NCBI RefSeq assembly: GCF_001971725.1
Contig: NZ_CP019388.1
Span: forward strand, 2,994,501 to 3,058,500
Source of the DNA: Winogradskyella sp. J14-2
Lineage (GTDB): Bacteria > Bacteroidota > Bacteroidia > Flavobacteriales > Flavobacteriaceae
Direction: 5' to 3'
Length of the DNA: 64,000 nt
The position numbers and the translations under genes were made by a program. How positions within the stretch are numbered: position 1 is the stretch's first letter; every line of letters begins with the position of its first letter. The notes under the pieces were generated by a model that was given only the letters and a program-made list of their open reading frames with translations, ran no database searches and had not been told where the DNA came from. This document shows positions 27,636-36,231 of this stretch, one piece after another.

Positions 27636-28599
27636 GTGCCTTTTTTAATTTGTTGTTTACCACGAAGGGATATACTAAATAGTAAAATGAGATTAAACTT
27701 AAGGTACTTAAAATAATACCAACACTCAACCAGTTTGGCATTGTATTAGAGTAGCGTGTAACATAACCTTCTAAGAACCCAGCAGCAATGGTAAAAGGAA
27801 ATGTACTTATTAAAATTTTTACTCCGTTTTTTACTCCCATTTTAAAAGAGATTATTCTAGAGTATGTTTTAGGAAACAGTATACTGGCACCAAGGATGAG
27901 ACCTGCAGCACCTTCTATAACAATGGCAAAAATTTCCATAGAACCATGAATCCAAATGCCTCTAACACTTTCCCATAGCACACCTTCCTGATAAAAGAAA
28001 TACTGAAACGACCCTACCATAATAAAATTATGAAGCATCACATAGACCGTGCCCAAACCAGCAAAGACACCATATAAAAATGCCTGTATGCCTACATAGA
28101 GGTTGTTTAGTGTTATACCTATAAAACTTCCCCAATTGCTTCCGCTTTTATATATAGCCACAGGATCACCAGCTTCAATATTTTCTAGGGTTTGGTTAAC
28201 ATAAGCATCACCTAAGATTAAACGTACAAAGGCATCGTCATAAGCCGCAGAAAGCACACCAATAGCTATAAAGCTAAAAGCAATTATAAAGGCGTATAAA
28301 ACATAACGTCTGTATTCATAGACAATGAGTGGTACTTCTGTTTTCCAGAAATGCACAAATCTGTTAGTGTCTTCGCGCTTTGTTTTATATATTTTTTGAA
28401 ATGCTCGTGCTGTAAGATTATTTAAATATAGAATTGTCTTACTTTTGGGATAATAGGTTTGAGCATAAGACAAATCGTTTACAAGTTGAATATAGAGCGA
28501 CGCAAGTTCATCAGGATTTTTTAGTTGCTTCCCAAAAATAGCCTTTTCAAAATTGAGCCATTTTTGTTTATTTTGCTTAATAAATGCGACTTCTCTCAT
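27622..28599 (-). CDS. Stage II sporulation protein M-like (SpoIIM) membrane protein
   Basis: 325 residues from the preferred start at 28599 (MREVAFIKQNKQKWLNFEKAIF). The upstream ATG at 28650 would add 17 hydrophobic residues and overlap the divergent RDD gene, so it is less likely. Five to six membrane helices are present. The SpoIIM domain is clear from NWGSFIGITLNNLYVGIQAFLYGVFAGLGT and the IWIHGSMEIFAIVIEGAAGLILG motif. In non-sporulating bacteria these proteins cluster with RDD, MoxR and DUF58. The function is unsettled. Confidence 0.9.
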   Translation of the reverse strand: MREVAFIKQNKQKWLNFEKAIFGKQLKNPDELASLYIQLVNDLSYAQTYYPKSKTILYLNNLTARAFQKIYKTKREDTNRFVHFWKTEVPLIVYEYRRYVLYAFIIAFSFIAIGVLSAAYDDAFVRLILGDAYVNQTLENIEAGDPVAIYKSGSNWGSFIGITLNNLYVGIQAFLYGVFAGLGTVYVMLHNFIMVGSFQYFFYQEGVLWESVRGIWIHGSMEIFAIVIEGAAGLILGASILFPKTYSRIISFKMGVKNGVKILISTFPFTIAAGFLEGYVTRYSNTMPNWLSVGIILSTLSLISFYYLVYPFVVNNKLKKAHATL

Positions 28600-28622
28600 A
28601 GAGAACCAAATTAACATAATTA

Positions 28623-29366
28623 ATGGTAGAGTTACAAATAAATACCACACAAAACGTTAATATAAATTTTGTTGCCGCAAGTGTGGGAGAGCGCATCTTG
28701 GCATACCTTATAGATCTTATAATAAAGCTGGCCTATATTGTAGTAACATACCAGATTTTCTTTAACGCTTTTGAGATAAATAATGCACTTGAAGGTATGG
28801 ATATGTGGTCTATTATTGCTGTTATTCTAACGTTTTATCTACCTGTCATTTTTTACTCATTAATTTTTGAAACGTTTTTAGATGGGCAAACCATTGGTAA
28901 ACGCATCATGAAGATTAAAGTGGTTAAGATTGACGGTTATCAGGCTTCTATTTATGATTATTTAGTGCGATGGTTTTTTAGAATCATAGATTTAAATATG
29001 GCTTCAGGGATAGTGGCACTCATTACTATTACTACGAGCAAAAAAAGTCAACGTTTAGGTGACATGACTGCTGGTACTTCGGTAATTACGCTCAAGAATA
29101 ATATAAACATTAGCCATACCATTTTAGAAGAATTAGAAGATGATTATGTGCCAACCTATCCTAATGTTATAAAACTATCTGATAATGATGCGCGTATCAT
29201 TAAAGAGACCTATACGAGAGCTAAAGCAGCACGAGATTATGAGACTCTTATTAAGTTGCGAGAAAAGATTATTGAGGTTATTGAGCTCAAAGAATACAAC
29301 CAAAATGATATACAATTTATTGATACCATTTTGAAGGATTATAATTACTACACTCAAAGCATGTAA
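28623..29366 (+). CDS. RDD family membrane protein
   Basis: 247 residues. The RDD domain starts with SVGERILAYLIDLIIKLAYIVV (R and D positions) and continues with GQTIGKRIMKIKVVKIDG and YDYLVRWFFRIIDLN, covering three membrane helices up to about residue 160. A soluble C-terminal helical tail follows. It diverges from SpoIIM with 23 bp between starts and shares its last base with the downstream TRIC gene. Some RDD proteins act as sodium/proton transporters, but here the cluster role is unknown. Confidence 0.9.
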   Translation: MVELQINTTQNVNINFVAASVGERILAYLIDLIIKLAYIVVTYQIFFNAFEINNALEGMDMWSIIAVILTFYLPVIFYSLIFETFLDGQTIGKRIMKIKVVKIDGYQASIYDYLVRWFFRIIDLNMASGIVALITITTSKKSQRLGDMTAGTSVITLKNNINISHTILEELEDDYVPTYPNVIKLSDNDARIIKETYTRAKAARDYETLIKLREKIIEVIELKEYNQNDIQFIDTILKDYNYYTQSM

Positions 29367-29980
29367 TGTTTTTTCAAACCTTAGACATATTAGGAACCAT
29401 AGCCTTTGCCATATCTGGTGTACTTGTGGCTATGCATAAACGTATGGATCCGTTTGGTGTGTTAATCATTGCTTTTGTCACGGCTGTTGGTGGCGGAACG
29501 TTGCGTGACATCATGGTAGGTGTAGAGCCAGTGTCTTGGATGCGAAACATGACTTTTGTATACGTTATTATTGCTTCAACCATCTTCGCTATAGTGTTTA
29601 GAAATTACCTAAAACATCTGCGACGTTCTCTCTTTTTGTTCGATACTATTGGTATTGGGCTTTACACTGTTGTTGGTATAGAAACAGGTCTAGTAGCAGG
29701 ATTGCACCCAATAATTTGCATTGCACTTGGAACTATGACCGCTTGTTTTGGTGGTGTTACCAGAGATATTTTGTGCAACGAAATTCCGGTAATATTTAGA
29801 AAGGAAATTTATGCGACTGCTTGTATTGTTGGCGGACTCAGTTATTTTTTAATGCGCATTTTTCTGCAAGATGAAAACTACCTTTTTATCATAGCAGGTT
29901 TGGTTGTCATTGTTATAAGATTAATAGCTGTGCGCTTTAAGGTGAGTTTACCGAGTTTGTATAAGGACACATCAAAGTAG
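29366..29980 (+). CDS. TRIC/YadS-type cation channel family protein (UPF0126)
   Basis: 204 residues with two tandem three-helix units. Each carries the glycine-rich RD motif: AVGGGTLRDIMVGVEPVSWMR (first) and CFGGVTRDILCNEIPVIFRKEIYA (second). The internal duplication is the hallmark of the trimeric intracellular cation channel family, which conducts potassium. The ATG shares a base with the RDD stop codon, so the two are coupled. Confidence 0.9.
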   Translation: MFFQTLDILGTIAFAISGVLVAMHKRMDPFGVLIIAFVTAVGGGTLRDIMVGVEPVSWMRNMTFVYVIIASTIFAIVFRNYLKHLRRSLFLFDTIGIGLYTVVGIETGLVAGLHPIICIALGTMTACFGGVTRDILCNEIPVIFRKEIYATACIVGGLSYFLMRIFLQDENYLFIIAGLVVIVIRLIAVRFKVSLPSLYKDTSK

Positions 29981-30013
29981 ATTAAAATTAGTCTATTGAT
30001 ATTCTGAAGCTAC

Positions 30014-30052
30014 ACTTTGACACTTCGACTTCGCTCAGTGAAGGCAAGCGCA
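30014..30052. repeat. REP-like dispersed intergenic repeat, copy 2
   Basis: CACTTCGACTTCGCTCAGTG with flanks very similar to the copy at 17362-17402. It lies in the spacer between the TRIC and cyclophilin genes, which converge. Confidence 0.7.
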
Positions 30053-30117
30053 TATAAGGTATAGAATGCATACCATTATATTAGAGGCTATTAAAAGTAG
30101 CTTAATAAACTACTTAG

Positions 30118-30825
30118 TTATTCTATAATCTCTACCTTTTTGATGTAGACATTTTTTAGTGGCCAATCTCCTTCATCGGTTTTTACAGCATTAATTTTAT
30201 CTACAACATCCATACCTCTTATAACTTCACCAAAAACCGTATAATCACCATCCAAGTGTTTGGCGCGTTCTCTATTTATTACAATAAAAAACTGAAATGG
30301 TGAGGCGAGTTTATAAGCATTTTCAATTTCGCTGCTAGGCATCGAAACAGAACCGCGTTGGTGCGTATAGCCACGTTTGGTATCTGGTGGCAGCAGATAG
30401 TGTCCTATTTTTCGTCGTTTTTTGTACAGATCTAAAGCATCACTGCTACCACCTTGTACAACAAAGTCCTTAATTACTCTGTAAAATTGAGTGCCATTAA
30501 AATATTTACGTTTTGTGAGGTAGATAAAATTAGAACGATGAAATTTGGTTTTATCGTAAAGCAGTATATCAAAAGAACCAAAGTCTGTCGTGACTCTCAC
30601 CTTATTTTCTTTATGTTCTTTGTCGTACTCTAAGAAGAACTCCATGGCATTGGCATCGGTAAGTACAGGAAATTCTGATGACTTTTTTGCTTTCTTTTTT
30701 GTTATTGGCTTCGCTTTAGTAGTTATGGTATCTTTTACAACCGTAGTGTTAGAATTTTTTGAAGTTTGTTTATCTTCACAGTTCCATAAAAAAAGAACGA
30801 TTATAAACAGTAATTGAAATCTCAT
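30118..30825 (-). CDS. Lipoprotein cyclophilin-type peptidyl-prolyl isomerase
   Basis: 235 residues. Lipobox LFLWNC (Cys16), a Lys/Thr-rich linker, then the cyclophilin domain from about residue 75: VTTDFGSFDILLYD, NFIYLTKRKYFNGTQFYRVIKDFVVQGG, GSVSMPSSE, FQFFIVI and VFGEVIRGMDVVDKI. The FYRVIKDFVVQGG motif holds the catalytic Arg. It is an envelope folding catalyst. Its ATG is only two bases from the divergent Nudix ATG. Confidence 0.93.
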   Translation of the reverse strand: MRFQLLFIIVLFLWNCEDKQTSKNSNTTVVKDTITTKAKPITKKKAKKSSEFPVLTDANAMEFFLEYDKEHKENKVRVTTDFGSFDILLYDKTKFHRSNFIYLTKRKYFNGTQFYRVIKDFVVQGGSSDALDLYKKRRKIGHYLLPPDTKRGYTHQRGSVSMPSSEIENAYKLASPFQFFIVINRERAKHLDGDYTVFGEVIRGMDVVDKINAVKTDEGDWPLKNVYIKKVEIIE

Positions 30826-30827
30826 AA

Positions 30828-31469
30828 ATGCACTTTAATACGTTTTCTAAATCTGTAGTAAAAATAAAACATCTAGAGCTTTTTGGCGAACAATCGCATG
30901 CCAAAATGTCTCCACCTTACCGATTAGAATTGGCCGAGCATATGAAAGCGAAAGCCAAAACAGCTAAGACAGCAGGTGTAATGGCTTTGTTTTACCCAGA
31001 TCTAAAAGCAGAGACTAATTTGGTGTTAATTCTTAGAAAAACATACAAAGGAGTACATTCTAACCAAGTTGGTTTTCCTGGTGGTAAGTATGAGGAAGGC
31101 GATGATAATTTAATGGTAACAGCACTGCGAGAAACAGAAGAAGAGGTTGGTGTGCCAATGGATACAATAAATGTAATTAAGACCATTTCTCCCTTGTACA
31201 TTCCGCCTAGTAATTTTATGGTGCATCCTTATTTAGGGCTTTTGAATGCTACACCAAAATTCGTAAAACAAGATGACGAAGTAGAGGATATTCTCCAAGT
31301 ACGGTTACAAGATTTTCTAGATGAACGTAACGTAATAACCACCAATGTACCCACCTCCTTAAACGTTAGGGTAGATGTACCAGCATTTAATTTAAACGGC
31401 CATATTGTTTGGGGAGCAACAGCTATGATGCTAGGTGAAATCAAAGACTTGTTAAAACAGGTTTTATAA
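30828..31469 (+). CDS. CoA-type Nudix hydrolase (NudL-like)
   Basis: 213 residues. The CoA-pyrophosphatase signature precedes the Nudix box: LVLILRKTYKGVHSNQVGFPGG (residues 65-86), then RETEEEVGV (101-109). The box has one residue more than the canonical spacing between the first Gly and the Glu, as is usual in this subfamily. Hydrolyses CoA and related nucleotides to phosphopantetheine and 3',5'-ADP. The start is only two bases from that of the divergent cyclophilin. Confidence 0.92.
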   Translation: MHFNTFSKSVVKIKHLELFGEQSHAKMSPPYRLELAEHMKAKAKTAKTAGVMALFYPDLKAETNLVLILRKTYKGVHSNQVGFPGGKYEEGDDNLMVTALRETEEEVGVPMDTINVIKTISPLYIPPSNFMVHPYLGLLNATPKFVKQDDEVEDILQVRLQDFLDERNVITTNVPTSLNVRVDVPAFNLNGHIVWGATAMMLGEIKDLLKQVL

Positions 31470-31536
31470 GTTGTCTTATTTGTTACTTTTGCATGAACGA
31501 ACATAACGGTAAGATACTTTAATCAAATATTTTATT

Positions 31537-31664
31537 GTCAGTTTGCGTGGTTTTGTTTCCAAAATAGATTGGAAACAAAATTGAATCGAGAACTTGTTAG
31601 ATAAAATTCTTTTTCTCGATACATATTTTGCTCAGGTTCAATCGTAAAATACACCCGAAATGAC
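31537..31664. repeat. Palindromic dispersed element, copy A
   Basis: Starts GTCAGTTTGCGTGG and ends CACCCGAAATGAC, an imperfect terminal inverted repeat. It contains TCGAGAACTTG and TTCTCGATAC as an inner inverted pair, as in the copy at 35212-35356. An extra 10-bp inverted repeat TTTTGTTTCC / GGAAACAAAA lies at 31551-31580. Confidence 0.65.
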
Positions 31665-31703
31665 GAATTTCATTAAAGCCTCGTTAAAAAATAAAAATTT
31701 ATA

Positions 31704-32504
31704 ATGGGATTATTCAAAAAAAATCCTTTTGGTCATATACTTTGGGTAAAAAAATGGTTAATCAGAATCTTAGGCCTTTTAACGCATAGACGTTTTAGAG
31801 GTTTTAACGAGTTACAGATTGAAGGTTCTGAAATTATAAAAAACTTACCAGATACCAATGTGCTATTTATATCTAACCATCAAACATACTTTGCAGATGT
31901 TATAGCTATGTTTCATGTGTTTAATGCCAGTCTTAGTGGACGATTAGATAATATTAAAAATGTTGGTTATTTATGGAATCCTAAGCTAAATATGTATTAT
32001 GTTGCTGCTAAGGAAACTATGAAATCGGGACTTATACCTAAGATTTTTGCATACACTGGTTCTATAAGCATTGAAAGAACATGGAGATCTAAAGGGCAAG
32101 ATGTAAATCGCCAAGTAAAGATGAGCGATATCACCAATATTAAAAAAGCGCTTGATGATGGTTGGGTGGTTACGTTTCCGCAAGGGACCACGACACCTTT
32201 TAAACCCATTAGAAAGGGTACAGCTCATATTATAAAAACATACAAACCTTTAGTTGTGCCTATTGTTATTGATGGTTTTAGACGCTCTTTTGATAAAAAG
32301 GGATTACGCATTAAGAAGAAGAATATCTATCAATCTTTTGAAATTAAACAACCTCTAGAAATAGATTATGACAACGAATCTATTGCAGATATCGTAGAAA
32401 AAATTGAATATGCTATTGAGCAGCATCCTTCGTTTCTAAAGGTAATTCCGCAAGAAGAATTAGAGGAAAAAGAGCGCTTAAACAAAGAGCTTAGGGATTG
32501 GTAG
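31704..32504 (+). CDS. PlsC-type lysophospholipid acyltransferase
   Basis: 266 residues. Acyltransferase domain with block [16 protein letters not shown]. Here the His59 and Asp65 are separated by five residues (HQTYFAD) rather than the usual four. Block III is [16 protein letters not shown], and [13 protein letters not shown] contains block II. Probably acylates the sn-2 position of lysophosphatidic acid or an ornithine-type lipid at the inner membrane. The substrate is inferred only by family. It ends just upstream of a heptamer tandem array. Confidence 0.87.
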   Translation: MGLFKKNPFGHILWVKKWLIRILGLLTHRRFRGFNELQIEGSEIIKNLPDTNVLFISNHQTYFADVIAMFHVFNASLSGRLDNIKNVGYLWNPKLNMYYVAAKETMKSGLIPKIFAYTGSISIERTWRSKGQDVNRQVKMSDITNIKKALDDGWVVTFPQGTTTPFKPIRKGTAHIIKTYKPLVVPIVIDGFRRSFDKKGLRIKKKNIYQSFEIKQPLEIDYDNESIADIVEKIEYAIEQHPSFLKVIPQEELEEKERLNKELRDW

Positions 32505-32513
32505 ATTTAGTAA

Positions 32514-32597
<84 letters not shown>

Positions 32598-32651
32598 ATA
32601 CTTAAGCTTGTTTATGCAATACTTGTCTAACAAGTCTAAAACTCTAATAAT

Positions 32652-33284
32652 CTAAACTTCCAGCTTTTTTAACTCATTGTAGTTTCTGTTAAGGCGTTTT
32701 AATAGAATACCATAGATAAGCTTATAAAACAGCCATATAATAACTAAGAAAACGGCTGTTATCAATATTGTTATTACTACTAAAATTGACATTTGAGTTG
32801 CGTCAAAAGCAGCTACCTGATCATGAAAATCTGAGTTTTGATTGAATTCAAAATAAAGCGAAAGTGGTATAGAAATAAAGATCATAACAAGATTATACAA
32901 TACGTAGTACTTAATGACTTTTCTTGTTCTAAGAATACTCTCCATTAATTTTTTGGCATTATCTGTAGTAGATATGGACTTATGCGATTTGTAAAGTAGA
33001 TATACAAATAATGCAACCACCGCAAACCCAAAAATAGTTAATCCTGTAAAAAGAGGGTTTTCATAGCTGGCTTCTAATTTTGCTCGCATTTTGTCTGAAA
33101 AGAAATACGGAACGTAACTAACAAGGATCCAAAAAATAAGCTCAGCAACACTAATGTGAAACAAGGTTTTTACAATAGATGATGATTTTTTGTGCAACAT
33201 TGGGTAGATATCAGAATCTGAATAGTTTTTAAACTCATCACTTCCTTTGTTCCAATCCTTCTTTAATAATTCTAATTCATCCAT
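32652..33284 (-). CDS. Four-helix membrane protein, possible anti-sigma partner
   Basis: 210 residues. The N-terminal soluble stretch MDELELLKKDWNKGSDEFKNYSDSDIYPMLHKKSS is followed by four membrane helices (about 42-62, 78-97, 123-143 and 168-192) and a charged tail. It starts 4 bp after the sigma factor stop codon, so the two are cotranscribed. Its N-terminal helical segment is the position where anti-sigma domains lie, but no recognised zinc or ASD motif is present. The anti-sigma role is inferred from context alone. Confidence 0.75.
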   Translation of the reverse strand: MDELELLKKDWNKGSDEFKNYSDSDIYPMLHKKSSSIVKTLFHISVAELIFWILVSYVPYFFSDKMRAKLEASYENPLFTGLTIFGFAVVALFVYLLYKSHKSISTTDNAKKLMESILRTRKVIKYYVLYNLVMIFISIPLSLYFEFNQNSDFHDQVAAFDATQMSILVVITILITAVFLVIIWLFYKLIYGILLKRLNRNYNELKKLEV

Positions 33285-33288
33285 AAGT

Positions 33289-33783
33289 TTACGGATTTAA
33301 TATTGTTCTTAATTTCTTTTTTACACGGTTCATTTTTACGCGTGCATTAACTTCGGTTATACCAAGGGTTTCACTTATTTCCCTGTAATCTTTATCTTCT
33401 AAGTATAAAAAAACTAAGGCTTTTTCAATGTCATTTAGTTGTTGTACGGCTTCATACATTAACTTTAATTGTTGTTCTTCTGTATCGTCGTACTCCTCAG
33501 CTTTTATCTTAAACTTAACGTTATCAAACTCTTGTGTTTTAATTCTCCGTTTCGATTTTCTATACAACGTAATCGCTGTATTTAATCCCACACGGTACAT
33601 CCATGTACTAAATTTTGAGTCGCCTCTAAACTTAGGATAGGCTTTCCACAATTGTATAGTGATTTCCTGAAACAAATCGTTGTGCGCATCAGCATTGTTG
33701 GTATACAAACGGCATACCTTATGCACAATGTTTTGATGCTTTTGCAACTGCTCTACAAAACTATGTTCTAGCTCTTTGTTCAA
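33289..33783 (-). CDS. ECF-type RNA polymerase sigma factor
   Basis: 164 residues. Region 2 is visible as HNDLFQEITIQLWKAYPKFRGDSKFSTWMYRVGLNTAI (residues about 33-70). Region 4 has the helix-turn-helix LEDKDYREISETLGITEVNARVKMNRVKKKLR. Length is typical of ECF sigma factors. Together with the following membrane protein it probably controls an envelope regulon. The target promoter is not known. Confidence 0.94.
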   Translation of the reverse strand: MNKELEHSFVEQLQKHQNIVHKVCRLYTNNADAHNDLFQEITIQLWKAYPKFRGDSKFSTWMYRVGLNTAITLYRKSKRRIKTQEFDNVKFKIKAEEYDDTEEQQLKLMYEAVQQLNDIEKALVFLYLEDKDYREISETLGITEVNARVKMNRVKKKLRTILNP

Positions 33784-33874
33784 TTAATCGTTTTGGTTAG
33801 TTAACTATAAGTAGCTCAATTTTAATTATTGTTACACAAATATTAATAAAGTATCATTTACGTACCTTAAACCG

Positions 33875-33882
33875 TATCTTTG
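33875..33882 (+). promoter_or_regulatory. -7 box upstream of the NDH-2 gene
   Basis: TATCTTTG matches TAnnTTTG, 27 bp before the ATG. No TTG is present at -33, so this is a half match. Confidence 0.35.
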
Positions 33883-33908
33883 TGAGTGTCCTTTAACCTC
33901 TGTTTTTT

Positions 33909-35180
33909 ATGAATATACCTGAGTCTAATTTACCAAGAATTGTCATTGTTGGTGGTGGTTTTGCTGGCATAAATTTAGCAAAAACCTTAGCGAATAAAAA
34001 GTTACAGGTTGTGCTTATAGATAAGCATAACTATCATACATTTCAACCACTTTTATATCAAGTGTCTAGTTCTGGATTGGAGCCAGACTCTATAGCTTAT
34101 CCTTTGAGGAAAATTATAAAAAAGCACAAGACCTCATTTTTTAGATTGGCTGAGGTAAATGAAATACAGCCAGAACAAAAAAATATTAAAACCAGTATTG
34201 GAGATTTAACTTTTGATTACTTAGTGTTGGCAACGGGAACAAAAACCAATTTTTTTGGAAACAACGAGATTGAAAACAACAGTATGCCAATGAAAACAGT
34301 GCCTCAGGCATTAAATATTAGAAGCTTAATTCTTCAAAATTTTGAAAAAGCTGCTATTGCAAATACTAAAGAAGAGCGTGAAGCCTATCTTAATTTTGTA
34401 ATTGTAGGTGGCGGACCAACAGGTGTAGAACTGGCTGGTGCCATTGCAGAATTAAAGAATAATATTTTGCCAAGAGATTATCATGATCTTAATGCTAATG
34501 ATATGCATATTCATTTGCTTGAAGGCTCAACAAGAGTATTACCTCCAATGAGTAAGCACGCTTCCGAAAAGGCAGAAAAGTTCTTAAAAACTTTAGGTGT
34601 CAACGTGCATTGCAATACGCAAGTTACAGATTATGATGGGTTAGAGGTATCGACAAACACAGATTTACAATTACAATCTGAAACTTTGATATGGGCAGCT
34701 GGTGTCACTGGTGCTCCAGTCAATGGTTTAAATGCTTCTGCTTTGGTAGAACGTGCCAACAGATACAAGGTTAACGAATTTAATCAAGTTGAAGGTTATG
34801 ACAATATTTTTGCCATTGGAGATATAGCACAAATGACTTCTGAAGATTACCCTAAAGGCCATCCACAAGTAGCACAACCAGCTATACAGCAAGGCATTTT
34901 GTTAGGGAAAAATCTACTGAGATTAATTAATAATAAGCCAATGAAATCCTTTGTTTACAACGATAAAGGGTCCATGGCCACAATTGGTAGAAATAAAGCT
35001 GTTGTAGATTTAAAAGCCTTTAAATTTGGTGGTTTTTTCGCATGGTTCATTTGGATGTTTGTACATCTTATGTCTTTAGTAGGTTTTAGAAATAGAGTCA
35101 TTGTATTCTTCAACTGGACGTATAACTACATTAATTTTGACAAAGCAGCAAGACTCATCATTAGACCGTTTAAGAGGTAG
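33909..35180 (+). CDS. Type II NADH:quinone oxidoreductase (NDH-2)
   Basis: 423 residues. Non-proton-pumping respiratory NADH dehydrogenase on the inner face of the cytoplasmic membrane. First FAD site GGGFAG at residues 15-20, the FQPLLYQVSSSGLEPDSIAYPLR segment typical of NDH-2, NAD site VGGGPTGVELAGAIAEL (about 160-180), and ATGTKTNFFG. The C-terminus has the membrane-associated helix FAWFIWMFVHLMSLVGFRNR and a Lys/Arg-rich end. Passes electrons to menaquinone. Confidence 0.94.
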   Translation: MNIPESNLPRIVIVGGGFAGINLAKTLANKKLQVVLIDKHNYHTFQPLLYQVSSSGLEPDSIAYPLRKIIKKHKTSFFRLAEVNEIQPEQKNIKTSIGDLTFDYLVLATGTKTNFFGNNEIENNSMPMKTVPQALNIRSLILQNFEKAAIANTKEEREAYLNFVIVGGGPTGVELAGAIAELKNNILPRDYHDLNANDMHIHLLEGSTRVLPPMSKHASEKAEKFLKTLGVNVHCNTQVTDYDGLEVSTNTDLQLQSETLIWAAGVTGAPVNGLNASALVERANRYKVNEFNQVEGYDNIFAIGDIAQMTSEDYPKGHPQVAQPAIQQGILLGKNLLRLINNKPMKSFVYNDKGSMATIGRNKAVVDLKAFKFGGFFAWFIWMFVHLMSLVGFRNRVIVFFNWTYNYINFDKAARLIIRPFKR

Positions 35181-35211
35181 AGTTTAAACCGTTTTTATCT
35201 TAATAAAATTT

Positions 35212-35356
35212 GTCAGTTCGAGTGATTCTGAGGTACGAGGAATCGTATCGAGAACTTTTTTAATTGATATAATTCTAATTCTCGATAATTCTGCTGATGA
35301 GCTACGTCGAAGTACAAATTTTTCTCATTTCAATCGAAAAATCCACTCGAATTGAC
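35212..35356. repeat. Palindromic dispersed element, copy B
   Basis: 145-bp element with terminal inverted repeats GTCAGTTCGAGTG / CACTCGAATTGAC and an inner inverted pair around TATCGAGAAC / ATTCTCGATA. It matches the layout of the copy at 31537-31664 but with different loop sequences. It lies in the spacer between the converging NDH-2 and lysoplasmalogenase genes. Confidence 0.75.
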
Positions 35357-35399
35357 GCATCAATTAAAACATATTTTTAAAATACTAAAGTCGTGAGTC

Positions 35400-36077
35400 T
35401 TAACTCCTTTTCAACTTTAAAATTCCTATCACAATAAAAAACTGCGCCAATGCATAAATTAGCATAATACTTATGTTAGAAAAGGGTAGTGGCTCATAGA
35501 ATTTGTTCAATGCTAAAATGCTATCAGAAATCATAAAGAAAATAGCACCAACAAAAACCAGATTGTAACTGAGGTTGTTTACCTTGCCTTTTCTCATAAA
35601 TGCTGTGGTTGCCATGCTCAAAATTACAACCATATAGACAATTACAGGAATAAGCATTTCTCCCAAACCATCTTTTAACAAATAGAATAGTCCTGAAGCA
35701 TAAGCTAATAGCAGTATCACAAAGCCTATAATTGGCTTTTGGTTATTTCTATGTTTTAAAAATACAAGGATGTACATTACATGTGCTAACAAAAAAGCAA
35801 CTAGCCCAATGGTAAAAAAGTGTGGTGATTGATCTACAAACATTAATAGAATATCACCCAAAACCGAAAATCCTAATGCCAAAAGCGTAATCCGTTTTAT
35901 AGATTTTGAAATGCTTCCAGACGTTTTGATAAATAGGAACATTAAGCTGAAGACTATAGCAGGTTTAGCTATATAATGTACTATTTCTAAGGTTCTTGTA
36001 CTTCCTGTTATAATTTCAAAAAGTACAATTATGGAGTATAGAATACTAAATTGTTTCTCAGTGTTGGTTAGTTTCAT
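35400..36077 (-). CDS. Lysoplasmalogenase (YhhN/TMEM86 family)
   Basis: 225 residues with eight predicted membrane helices. The YhhN family hydrolyses the vinyl ether bond of lysoplasmalogens. The core is recognisable from FSVLGDILLMFVDQSPHFFTIGLVAFLLAHVMYILVFLK and NLVFVGAIFFMISDSILALNKF, whose two conserved Asp residues (GD and SD) are the likely catalytic pair. It has no obvious partner genes. Confidence 0.88.
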   Translation of the reverse strand: MKLTNTEKQFSILYSIIVLFEIITGSTRTLEIVHYIAKPAIVFSLMFLFIKTSGSISKSIKRITLLALGFSVLGDILLMFVDQSPHFFTIGLVAFLLAHVMYILVFLKHRNNQKPIIGFVILLLAYASGLFYLLKDGLGEMLIPVIVYMVVILSMATTAFMRKGKVNNLSYNLVFVGAIFFMISDSILALNKFYEPLPFSNISIMLIYALAQFFIVIGILKLKRS

Positions 36078-36231
36078 GACTTTGAAATTAATTAAAAATA
36101 TTCAATTCGTCCTTTAAAAATTACAACTCAGTAACATAGAATTTAGTAATAGATCATAATGATTGAAGTTTGTCACATCAAAACAAGATAAATCAAATCA
36201 GTCATACTGAACTAAATTCAGCACAAGAAAA

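Noticed and set aside
28600..28650. Upstream ATG for SpoIIM at 28650
   Set aside because: It would add 17 hydrophobic residues not expected in the family and overlap the RDD gene start. The MREVAFIKQNK start at 28599 fits better.
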